NCBI RefSeq assembly: GCF_003112555.1
Contig: NZ_BEWB01000008.1
Coordinates: forward strand, 434,001 to 498,000
Origin: Streptomyces coelicoflavus
GTDB lineage: Bacteria > Actinomycetota > Actinomycetes > Streptomycetales > Streptomycetaceae
Length of the DNA stretch: 64,000 nt
Reading direction: 5' to 3'
Position 1 is the stretch's first letter, and each line of letters begins with the position of its first letter. Shown here piece after piece: positions 15,171 to 22,570 of the stretch. The notes under the pieces were generated by a model. It had not been told where the DNA came from. It searched no databases and worked only from the letters and a program-made list of their open reading frames with translations. A program made the translations under genes and the position numbers.

Positions 15171-16376
15171 ATGAGCCGCCTCGCCCAGACCCACGGCCTC
15201 ACGGACGTCCAGCGGGAGATCCTCTCGACCGTCCGCGACTTCGTGGACAAGGAGATCATCCCGGTCGCCACCGAGCTGGAGCACCGGGACGAGTACCCGC
15301 AGGACATCGTCGACGGGCTCAAGGAACTCGGCCTGTTCGGGCTGATGATCCCCGAGGAGTACGGGGGCCTGGGCGAGTCGCTCCTGACGTACGCCCTGTG
15401 CGTGGAGGAGATCGCCCGGGGCTGGATGTCGGTGTCCGGCATCATCAACACGCACTTCATCGTGGCGTACATGCTCAAGCAGCACGGCACGCAGGAGCAG
15501 AAGGACCACTTCCTGCCCCGCATGGCCGCGGGCGACATCCGGGGCGCCTTCTCGATGTCGGAGCCGGCGCTGGGCTCCGACGTCTCGGCGATCTCCTCGA
15601 AGGCGGTGCGGGACGGCGAGGAGTACGTCCTGAACGGCCAGAAGATGTGGCTGACGAACGGCGGTACGTCCTCGCTGGTGGCCGTCCTGGTGAGGAGTGA
15701 CGAGGGTCACCCGGACGGCACGGCCCCGCACAAGTCGATGACGACCTTCCTCGTGGAGAAGGAGCCCGGTTTCGGCGAGGTCCGCCCGGGCCTGACCATC
15801 CCCGGGAAGATCGACAAGATGGGCTACAAGGGCGTCGACACCACCGAGCTCATCATGGACGGCCTGCGCATTCCGGCCAATCGGGTCCTCGGCGGCGTCA
15901 CCGGCCGAGGTTTTTACCAAATGATGGACGGCGTCGAGGTGGGCCGCGTGAACGTGGCGGCCCGTGGCTGCGGCGTCGCTCAGCGTGCCTTCGAACTCGG
16001 TGTCCGGTACGCCCAGCAGCGTCACACTTTCGGCAAGCGGATCGCCCAGCACCAGGCCATCCAGTTCAAGCTCGCGGAGATGGCTACCAAGGTGGAGGCG
16101 GCGCATGCGATGATGGTGAACGCTGCACGCAAAAAGGACTCGGGCGAACGAAACGACCTGGAAGCGGGGATGGCCAAGTACCTCGCCTCCGAGTACTGCA
16201 AGGAGGTCGTGGAGGACGCCTTCCGGATCCACGGCGGGTACGGCTTCTCCAAGGAGTACGAGATCGAGCGCCTCTACCGCGAGGCGCCGATGCTGCTCAT
16301 CGGTGAAGGCACCGCCGAGATCCAGAAAATGATCATCGGCCGCCGACTGCTCGAAGAGTATCGATTCCAGGGTTAG
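15171..16376 (+). CDS. mcd: acyl-CoA dehydrogenase, probable methylsuccinyl-CoA dehydrogenase
   Basis: A 401-residue FAD enzyme. N-terminal, middle and C-terminal acyl-CoA dehydrogenase domains are complete: FSMSEPALGSDVSAI and QKMWLTNGG for FAD/substrate, RHTFGKRIAQHQAIQFKLAEM, and LIGEGTAEIQKMIIGR carrying the likely catalytic Glu. In the pathway it would oxidise methylsuccinyl-CoA to mesaconyl-CoA. It is shorter than the roughly 550-residue proteobacterial enzyme, so the substrate is inferred from the cluster. The ATG lies 2 bp after the hydratase stop, with GGGGAAG before it. It ends the five-gene operon. Confidence 0.9.
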   Translation: MSRLAQTHGLTDVQREILSTVRDFVDKEIIPVATELEHRDEYPQDIVDGLKELGLFGLMIPEEYGGLGESLLTYALCVEEIARGWMSVSGIINTHFIVAYMLKQHGTQEQKDHFLPRMAAGDIRGAFSMSEPALGSDVSAISSKAVRDGEEYVLNGQKMWLTNGGTSSLVAVLVRSDEGHPDGTAPHKSMTTFLVEKEPGFGEVRPGLTIPGKIDKMGYKGVDTTELIMDGLRIPANRVLGGVTGRGFYQMMDGVEVGRVNVAARGCGVAQRAFELGVRYAQQRHTFGKRIAQHQAIQFKLAEMATKVEAAHAMMVNAARKKDSGERNDLEAGMAKYLASEYCKEVVEDAFRIHGGYGFSKEYEIERLYREAPMLLIGEGTAEIQKMIIGRRLLEEYRFQG

Positions 16377-16546
16377 ATGTCCGGATACGGGGTGTTTTCT
16401 TGGAGAAGAAGGTCACACCCCGTAGGCAGTGTTCGGCCGCCGACTCGGCTTCCTTGCTTACCCAGTTGCGGCGCGGAGCCGCTACGATCGCCGGAAAGCC
16501 GCCGTCCCCCGTCATAGCGCGGCATCATCCGCTACGAAGGTCATCC

Positions 16547-17203
16547 ATGCCCCACAGCCAAACCTCTGCACCTCGCGACAGCCTCGCCGGCGTACGCCTC
16601 GCGCGCGGAGCCTCGCCGTGGCTTCTGCCGACCGTCGCCACCGCAGCTGTCAGCCTCCTGCGGGCCCGCCGTTCCGGCGCCGCCAAGGCCGTCGCCGCCC
16701 CCGCCACCGCGCTCGCGGCGGGGATGCTGTGGTTCTTCCGCGACCCCGAGCGCGAGATCACCCGGGGCCGGGTCATCTCGCCCGCCGACGGTGTGGTGCA
16801 GAGCATCATGCCGTGGAAGGACGGCCGTACCCGCGTCGCGATCTTCATGAGCCCGCTCAACGTCCACGTCAACCGCGCCCCGCTGTCCGGCACGGTCACG
16901 TCGGTCGAGCACGTACCGGGCGGCTTCGTTCCCGCTTTCAACAAGGAGAGCGAGAACAACGAGCGCGTCGTGTGGCACTTCGACACCGAGCTCGGCGACA
17001 TCGAGATGATCCAGATCGCCGGCGCGGTGGCCCGCCGCATCGTCCCGTACGTGCCGCAGGGCACCAAGGTCGAGCAGGGCGAGCGGGTCGGTCTGATCCG
17101 CTTCGGCTCCCGCGTCGACCTGTACCTGCCGGAGGGCGTAGAGGTGGATGTCGAGGTGGGCCAGAAGACGGTGGCTGGGGTGACTCGAATTGACCGTGAT
17201 TGA
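16547..17203 (+). CDS. psd: phosphatidylserine decarboxylase
   Basis: A 218-residue pyruvoyl enzyme making phosphatidylethanolamine at the membrane. The self-cleavage site is the Gly-Ser of RFGSRVDLYLP near the C-terminus, which yields the pyruvoyl prosthetic group on Ser. Upstream motifs FFRDPER, SPADG and FMSPLNVHVNRAP are family signatures, and one N-terminal hydrophobic segment (about residues 22-62) anchors it. The length is that of the short archetidylserine/phosphatidylserine decarboxylase class. ATG 16547 follows GAAGG. It overlaps pssA by 14 bp. Confidence 0.95.
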   Translation: MPHSQTSAPRDSLAGVRLARGASPWLLPTVATAAVSLLRARRSGAAKAVAAPATALAAGMLWFFRDPEREITRGRVISPADGVVQSIMPWKDGRTRVAIFMSPLNVHVNRAPLSGTVTSVEHVPGGFVPAFNKESENNERVVWHFDTELGDIEMIQIAGAVARRIVPYVPQGTKVEQGERVGLIRFGSRVDLYLPEGVEVDVEVGQKTVAGVTRIDRD

Positions 17204-18044
17204 TCCACAGACCCAGGCCGGATGGGTGCCGGAGGCCGACGAGGTGGACGACGAGGAGGAGATGCCGCTCTCGCTCCGCCTGTCGATAGCGGACACGCTC
17301 ACGCTCGGTAACGCGACGTGCGGCTTCATGGCGGTGTACTTCACCACCACCGGCATCCTGATCCCGCACCTCATGGGCAGCGACGAGTCGGGCATGGCCC
17401 GGCACAGCGCGGCCACCGCGGTGATCCTGATGCTGTGCGCGGCGATCTTCGACCTGTTCGACGGTCTGGTCGCCCGCAAGCTGCGGTCCTCGCCCATGGG
17501 CGCGGAGCTGGACAACCTCTCCGACCTCATCAGCTTCGGCCTCGCACCGGCGTACTTCGTCCTCGTCTACGGCATGGTCGCGGACGACGCCTACCAGCGG
17601 GTGGCGGCGGTGGGGGCGATCGTGGTGCTGCTGGCGGTGGTGCTGCGGCTCGCGCGGTTCTCCTGCGTCACCGTCAAGGACGGCACCTTCCAGGGCATGC
17701 CGTCGCCGTTCGGGGCGCTGACGGTGGTGTCGATCGTGCTGCTCGAGCTGCCCTTCGTGGCGACGCTGCTGGCGATCCTGGGCACGGCCTGGCTGATGGT
17801 GAGCCGGGTCGAGTACCCGAAGCCGCGGGGGCGGCTCGCGGTGGCGATGCTGGCGTGGATCGTCCTGTCGATGGGGCTGCTGGCCGGCTGGGCGTTCGAC
17901 GCGCCGAGCGGACAGCTGCTGTTGCAGACGGGGTGCGCGCTGCAGTTGGTGATGGGGGCGGTGATTCCCCTGTTCGCCACCGCTCGCAGGGTGAACAACT
18001 TCCGTGACAATCGGCGGGAGGCGCGGGCGGCGCAGTTGCCGTAG
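17190..18044 (+). CDS. pssA: CDP-diacylglycerol-serine O-phosphatidyltransferase
   Basis: A 284-residue integral membrane enzyme joining CDP-diacylglycerol and serine to give phosphatidylserine, the substrate of Psd. The CDP-alcohol phosphotransferase signature DGLVAR-x7-G-x3-D-x3-D is perfect (FDLFDGLVARKLRSSPMG then AELDNLSD). About seven hydrophobic helices follow an acidic N-terminal tail. The start is TTG 17190, with GTG 17196 two codons later as an alternative; both lie inside psd, so translation is coupled. Confidence 0.95.
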   Translation: MTVIDPQTQAGWVPEADEVDDEEEMPLSLRLSIADTLTLGNATCGFMAVYFTTTGILIPHLMGSDESGMARHSAATAVILMLCAAIFDLFDGLVARKLRSSPMGAELDNLSDLISFGLAPAYFVLVYGMVADDAYQRVAAVGAIVVLLAVVLRLARFSCVTVKDGTFQGMPSPFGALTVVSIVLLELPFVATLLAILGTAWLMVSRVEYPKPRGRLAVAMLAWIVLSMGLLAGWAFDAPSGQLLLQTGCALQLVMGAVIPLFATARRVNNFRDNRREARAAQLP

Positions 18045-18057
18045 CGCTCCGCCGAGT

Positions 18058-18096
18058 GGGCCCCGGACCCGGGTTGGGTTCGGGGCCCTTCTGTTT
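18058..18096 (+). terminator. terminator after pssA
   Basis: GGGCCCCGGACCC pairs with GGGTTCGGGGCCC, a 13-bp stem with one G-U pair, followed by the T-rich TTCTGTTT. Confidence 0.85.
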
Positions 18097-18109
18097 GTGC
18101 GCGCCCGGC

Positions 18110-18270
18110 GTCCCTGGGGGCTTCGCCCCCAGACCCCCGGGCCTATGCCCACCCACCGCCCGACTAGGTGGGGAGAGAGGTGACGTTTCCAGCCCGTCCG
18201 GCGTTTGAGGACGAGGCCCGTCCAGGGCCGACAGCAGGGGTCTGGGGGCAGAGCCCCCAGGGTCGGGAAT
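18110..18270. repeat. Streptomyces-type interspersed intergenic repeat
   Basis: Two inward GGGGGC/GCCCCC stem-loops flank the phrase CAGCCCGTCCGGCGTTTGAG, followed by GACGAGGCCCGTCCAGGGCCG. This arrangement recurs in intergenic regions of many Streptomyces genomes. It sits between the convergent pssA and glycerate kinase genes and probably folds into a long bidirectional hairpin. Confidence 0.7.
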
Positions 18271-18297
18271 GGGAAGGGGCGGCGGGGGCGGGACTCC

Positions 18298-19455
18298 CTA
18301 CGCGACGAAGTCCCGCGCGATGGCCTCCGCCACCCGCTCCAGGATCGGCCCCGCCTCCGCGATGCACTTCGCGACGTCCGGCTCCACATCCGTCAGCGGA
18401 TACGCCCGCCGGATCCCCGCCCGCCCCAGCGTCTCCGCCGGCAGCGCGAGGCGCCCGCACACCGCGACGACCTCCTTGCCCGCGGCCCGGGCCGCCGCCG
18501 CGACACCCGCCGGCGCCTTCCCGTGCAGGGTCTGCTCGTCCAGCGAGCCCTCCCCGGTGATCACCAGGTCCGCCCGCTCCAGCGCCGGCGCGAAGCCCAG
18601 CACGTCCAGCATCACGGCGATGCCGGGCCGGAACCGTGCGCCCAGCAGCATCGCGCCGAAGCCGATGCCGCCCGCCGCCCCCGCCCCGGGGGACGCGGCG
18701 TACTCGGCGACTCGCGCGCCCACGCCCTCCGCCCCCTCCAGCACCTTCGCGAAGTGGGCGAGCGCGGCGTCGAGGGCGGTCACGTCGTTCGGCGAGGCGC
18801 CCTTCTGCGGGCCGTAGACAGCCGGGGCGCCCTTCGGCCCCGTCAGCGGATTGTCGACGTCACTGGCGAGTACCAGTTCCACGCCCGACAGCCGCGGGTC
18901 GAGACCGGACAGGTCGGCCGAGGCCAGCCCCGCGAGGCCGCCCCCGCCCGGCCCGACGGGCTCCCCGTCCGCGTCCAGGAACCGTGCGCCCAGTGCGGCC
19001 AGCATCCCGGCGCCGCCGTCGGTGGTGGCGCTGCCGCCGACCCCGAACACGATCGTCCGCGCCCCCGCGTCCAGCGCGGCCCGCAGCAGCTCGCCCGAGC
19101 CGTACGTGGACGACGTCAGCGGCGCGAGGACGCCTTCCGGGAGCCGCTGGAGGCCGCTGGCCTCGGCCATCTCCACCACCGCGGTGCCGTCGCGCAGCGC
19201 GTACGCCGCCGTCACCTCGTCGCCGAGGGGCCCGGCGACCCGCACTTCCCGGCGTTCGAACCCGGCCGCGACCGCGGCGGCCACCGTGCCGTCGCCGCCG
19301 TCGGCGACGGGCAGCGCCTCGACCAGGACGTCCGGCACGACACGGCGCAGTCCGGCCGCGACGCGCTCGGCGACCTCGACGGCCGTCAGCGACCCCTTGA
19401 ACTTGTCCGCGGCGACGAGCACCCGGCGGGCCCCGTCCACAGCAGCGTCAGCCAC
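18298..19455 (-). CDS. glxK: glycerate kinase (GlxK/GarK type)
   Basis: A 385-residue ATP-dependent kinase phosphorylating glycerate, linking glyoxylate metabolism to glycolysis. Family signatures are VLVAADKFKGSLTAVEVAE at the N-terminus, LPVADGGDGTVAA, FGVGGSATTDGGAGMLAALG, and ITGEGSLDEQTLHGKAP. The GTG start at 19455 follows GGGGAGA; a longer frame begins 13 codons upstream without support. Its position near an ethylmalonyl-CoA pathway, which yields glyoxylate, may be functional but could be chance. Confidence 0.93.
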   Translation of the reverse strand: MADAAVDGARRVLVAADKFKGSLTAVEVAERVAAGLRRVVPDVLVEALPVADGGDGTVAAAVAAGFERREVRVAGPLGDEVTAAYALRDGTAVVEMAEASGLQRLPEGVLAPLTSSTYGSGELLRAALDAGARTIVFGVGGSATTDGGAGMLAALGARFLDADGEPVGPGGGGLAGLASADLSGLDPRLSGVELVLASDVDNPLTGPKGAPAVYGPQKGASPNDVTALDAALAHFAKVLEGAEGVGARVAEYAASPGAGAAGGIGFGAMLLGARFRPGIAVMLDVLGFAPALERADLVITGEGSLDEQTLHGKAPAGVAAAARAAGKEVVAVCGRLALPAETLGRAGIRRAYPLTDVEPDVAKCIAEAGPILERVAEAIARDFVA

Positions 19456-19644
19456 CTTGATCTCCCCTTGCTCTCCGAGCCTTGCGCACGTCAAGGCAGT
19501 CGCGCCGCTGCGACCCTAACCGGAGGACACCCGCGCCGTCATGCCCTGCCCACACCGTGGAACCGGCCGTGCACCCGTCCCGGGACTCCCCGAGGCCGCG
19601 TCACGACTGCCCGGGACCGGGCGCCGGCTCGTTACGCTTCCGGG

Positions 19645-20139
19645 ATGACCACTCCTGACTACGCCACCTACATCGCCGGTCTGCCCCGCGTGCTGGCCGG
19701 CTCCGCCGCGGTCTTCAGGGACGCCGGGGGGCGGGTGCTGCTCGTCGAGCCCAACTACCGCGAGGGGTGGGCGCTGCCCGGCGGGACGATCGAGTCCGGG
19801 GACGGGGAGACCCCGCGGCAGGGCGCGTGGCGGGAGACCCTCGAGGAGATCGGGCTCGACGTGCGGATCGGACGCCTGCTCGCGGTGGACTGGGTGCGCG
19901 GTGCGGGCAGGCCGCCCATCGTGGCGTACCTGTACGACGGCGGGGTCCTGTCCGAGGACGACCTCAAGGCGATCCGGTTGCAGGAGGATGAGCTGCTGTC
20001 CTGGCGGCTGGTGCCGCGCGAGGACCTGGGCGGCCTGCTGCCGCCCGCGCTGCACGGCCGGGTGCTGGCGGCCCTGGACGTGCTCGGGGACGGCTCCGGC
20101 ACGGCCGAGCTGGTCGACGGCGTCCGGGTGGACCGATAA
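19645..20139 (+). CDS. Nudix hydrolase
   Basis: A 164-residue Mg-dependent hydrolase of nucleoside diphosphate-linked substrates. The Nudix box is present as LPGGTIESGDGETPRQGAWR followed by ETLEEIGLD; the REtlEEiG helix is intact, while the loop before it is two residues longer than the consensus. It appears leaderless: TACGCT lies 6 nt before the ATG. The substrate is unknown. Confidence 0.9.
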   Translation: MTTPDYATYIAGLPRVLAGSAAVFRDAGGRVLLVEPNYREGWALPGGTIESGDGETPRQGAWRETLEEIGLDVRIGRLLAVDWVRGAGRPPIVAYLYDGGVLSEDDLKAIRLQEDELLSWRLVPREDLGGLLPPALHGRVLAALDVLGDGSGTAELVDGVRVDR

Positions 20140-20179
20140 CCGTTCGCCGGGCCCGCACCGGCGCCCTACCCTCGACCGC

Positions 20180-20905
20180 ATGACCGGCAAGCCCCTCGTC
20201 GCCATCCTCAGCGGTGCCGGCGTCTCGACCGACTCCGGCATCCCCGACTACCGCGGTCCGAACGGGCTGTGGCGGCGCGACCCGGACGCCGAGAAGCTCG
20301 TCACCTACGAGTACTACATGGGTGATCCGGAGATCAGGCGGCGTTCCTGGCGGATGCGGCGCGAGACCGCGGCGCTGCACGCCGAGCCGAACGCCGCGCA
20401 CCGTGCGGTGGCCGAGCTGGAGCTGCGCGGGGTGCCGGTCCGGGTGATCACCCAGAACGTGGACGGCCTGCACCAGCTCGCCGGGGTCTCCGCCCGCAAG
20501 GTCCTCGAGCTGCACGGCACCGCGCTCGCCTGCGTGTGCACCGGCTGCCGGGTCCGGGGGCCGATGGCGGACGCCCTCGCCCGGCTCGACGCCGGTGAGG
20601 ACGACCCGCCGTGCCTGGAGTGCGGCTCCGTCCTGAAGCCGGCGACCGTGATGTTCGGCGAGAGCCTCGACCCGGTGGTGCTGGGCGAGGCGGTCGCCAT
20701 CAGCAAGGCGTGCCAGGTGTTCGTCGCCGTCGGCACCAGCCTCCAGGTGCAGCCCGCCGCCGGGCTGGCCGGCGTGGCCGTCGACCACGGGGCCCGGCTG
20801 GTCGTCGTCAACGCGGAGCCGACGCCGTACGACGGCCTGGCCGACGAGGTCGTCCGGGAGCCGATCGGCACCGCGCTGCCCGAGCTGCTGCGCGGGCTGG
20901 GCTGA
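20180..20905 (+). CDS. NAD-dependent protein deacylase, sirtuin family
   Basis: A 241-residue Sir2 enzyme removing acyl groups from lysine using NAD and releasing O-acyl-ADP-ribose. All signatures are visible: LSGAGVSTDSGIPDYRGPNG (NAD), TQNVDGLHQLAG with catalytic His in LELHGTA, a Cys4 zinc site (CVCTGC and CLEC), and VGTSLQVQPAAG. It is leaderless, with TACCCT 7 nt before the ATG. A macrodomain protein able to hydrolyse O-acetyl-ADP-ribose is encoded at 38990, not adjacent. Confidence 0.93.
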   Translation: MTGKPLVAILSGAGVSTDSGIPDYRGPNGLWRRDPDAEKLVTYEYYMGDPEIRRRSWRMRRETAALHAEPNAAHRAVAELELRGVPVRVITQNVDGLHQLAGVSARKVLELHGTALACVCTGCRVRGPMADALARLDAGEDDPPCLECGSVLKPATVMFGESLDPVVLGEAVAISKACQVFVAVGTSLQVQPAAGLAGVAVDHGARLVVVNAEPTPYDGLADEVVREPIGTALPELLRGLG

Positions 20906-20927
20906 GCCGCCCGGCCGGGAGGGACGG

Positions 20928-21797
20928 TCAGAACACCGCGTCCGCCAGGCGGTCGACCTGGTCGGGGTCCGAGGCCCAGCAGTACAGCACGACCTCGTCG
21001 GCGCCGATGTCCCGGAAGGCGTCGACGGCGGCGCGGATCTCGGGGGCGGTGGTGAGCAGGCCCTCGGTCATGTACTCGGCACGCCCGGTGAAGGCGTAGT
21101 AGTCGCGGAGCGCCCGACGGGCCCGTTCGACGGTGTCGTCCGGGCCGAGGGCGATGCTCGCCTGGGCGACCAGGCGCGGCCGGCCGGGGCGGTCATGCCC
21201 GCGCCAGACCTCCTCGACCCGGCGGAACAGGCCGGCCATGTGCGCGGCGGGCAGCGCGGCGCCGAGGAAACCGTCGCCGAAGCGGCCGACCCGTTCCAGG
21301 GCGGCCGGGGCGAAGCCGCCGAACAGCACCTCCGGCCCGCCGGACGTCGCGGGGCGGGGGCCGATGGGCCCGACGTCCCGGGCATAGGGCTCGCCCTGCC
21401 AGGTCCGGCGCAGGAGGGGCATCTGCTCGTCGAGGCGTCGGCCCCGGCGGTGGAGGTCGATGCCGGCGGCGAGACAGTCGTCGGCCCGCCCGCCGACTCC
21501 GATGCCGAGTGTGAAGCGCCCGCCGGACAGCCGGTCGAGGGTCGCCGTCTGCTTGGCGAGCAGCGCGGTGTTGTGGACGGGCGCGATCAGCACCTCGGTC
21601 TGGAGGCGGATGCGGGAGGTGGCGCCCGCGAGGGCCGCGAGGGTGATCAGGGGCTCGGGGTTGTCGTAGACGAGCCGGTCGAGCAGACCGAGGGTGCTGA
21701 AGGCGAGCGCGTCGGCGCGCCGTGCCCAGCTCAGCAGCAGGGCGGGGTCGTCGACGGGAAGGCCGAGGCCGATACGCATGGGGCGTGTGGGATGCAT
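20928..21797 (-). CDS. LLM class flavin-dependent oxidoreductase
   Basis: A 289-residue luciferase-like monooxygenase (F420 or FMN barrel). Recognisable are RIGLGLPVDDPALLLSWARR, IRLQTEVLIAPVHNTALLAK, and LSGGRFTLGIGVGGR. The substrate and cofactor cannot be decided. The ATG is preceded by GGAGG 10 nt upstream. Convergent with the sirtuin gene. Confidence 0.9.
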   Translation of the reverse strand: MHPTRPMRIGLGLPVDDPALLLSWARRADALAFSTLGLLDRLVYDNPEPLITLAALAGATSRIRLQTEVLIAPVHNTALLAKQTATLDRLSGGRFTLGIGVGGRADDCLAAGIDLHRRGRRLDEQMPLLRRTWQGEPYARDVGPIGPRPATSGGPEVLFGGFAPAALERVGRFGDGFLGAALPAAHMAGLFRRVEEVWRGHDRPGRPRLVAQASIALGPDDTVERARRALRDYYAFTGRAEYMTEGLLTTAPEIRAAVDAFRDIGADEVVLYCWASDPDQVDRLADAVF

Positions 21798-21924
21798 GGG
21801 TGCAGTCCTCCGGAGGGCGTGCCGAAACGGTGGCGCCGCCCCTCCGTGGCTCCGGGCTGCTGTGCGCGGGCCTGCTCCCCATCTGCGGCATCGTTCGGGA
21901 GAGCCTGGTCTTCGAAGTCCGGCG

Positions 21925-21954
21925 ATCGTAGCGGGCCCCGCGGCGCGCGGACAA
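21925..21954 (-). promoter_or_regulatory. promoter of the LLM oxidoreductase gene
   Basis: On the minus strand, TTGTCC and TACGAT are spaced by 18 bp, close to the Streptomyces housekeeping consensus. The leader would be about 120 nt. Confidence 0.5.
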
Positions 21955-22007
21955 CGCGTTTTCGCCCGGAGCCCACGTGGTCCCGCCTGTCCGGACCTCC
22001 CGCCCGG

Positions 22008-22499
22008 CTAGAACAGGGCCTCCGGTCCGGCCCCGCGTTCGAAGTCCAGCAGCCGCCGCTTGCGCTCCAGGCCGCCGCCGTAACCGGTGAGGCCGCCGCT
22101 GGCGCCGACGACGCGGTGGCAGGGGACGATGATGCCGACCGGGTTGCGGCCGTTGGCGAGGCCCACGGCGCGGGAGGCGGCCGGGTTGCCGAGGGCGGCG
22201 GCGAGTTCGCCGTAGGTGCGGGTCTCGCCGTAGGGGATCTTCCGGAGCTGTGCCCAGACCGTGCGCTGGAACGGGGTGCCGTTGAGTCGCAGGCCGAGGG
22301 TGAAGTCCTTCAGTTCACCGGCGAAGTAGGCCTCCAGTTGCTCCTCGGTCTCGGCGAAGGGGCGTTCGTCGCGGGCGCCGAAGGTCTCCTCCGACGGACG
22401 GTGGCGCTGGTCGGTCATGTAGAGGCCGCACAGGGCGCCGTCCTCGGCGACGAGGGTGAGTGCGCCGTAGGGACTGTCGATCACGGTGTGCTGTTTCAC
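22008..22499 (-). CDS. ogt: methylated-DNA-protein-cysteine methyltransferase
   Basis: A 163-residue suicide repair protein that transfers the methyl from O6-methylguanine to its own cysteine. The active site is VGIIVPCHRVVGASGGLTGY, and the helix-turn-helix region ETRTYGELAAALGNPAASRA is present. GTG 22499 has GGAGCG upstream. An in-frame ATG at 22568 overlaps the stop of the ada/alkA gene (ATGA) and would add 23 residues encoded by a 10-bp repeat tract; coupling makes that start possible. It forms an operon with the gene above. Confidence 0.93.
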   Translation of the reverse strand: MKQHTVIDSPYGALTLVAEDGALCGLYMTDQRHRPSEETFGARDERPFAETEEQLEAYFAGELKDFTLGLRLNGTPFQRTVWAQLRKIPYGETRTYGELAAALGNPAASRAVGLANGRNPVGIIVPCHRVVGASGGLTGYGGGLERKRRLLDFERGAGPEALF

Positions 22500-22530
22500 G
22501 GGTTTCGCTCCGGCTCCTCGAACGGCGAAC

Positions 22531-22570
22531 GGGCTCGTACGGGCTCCTACTGGCTCGTACTGGCTCATAC
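22531..22570. repeat. 10-bp tandem repeat at the alkA/ogt junction
   Basis: Four imperfect copies of GGGCTCGTAC run through the stop codon of the ada/alkA gene. Copy-number change would alter the ATGA overlap and the spacing between the two cistrons. Confidence 0.8.
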
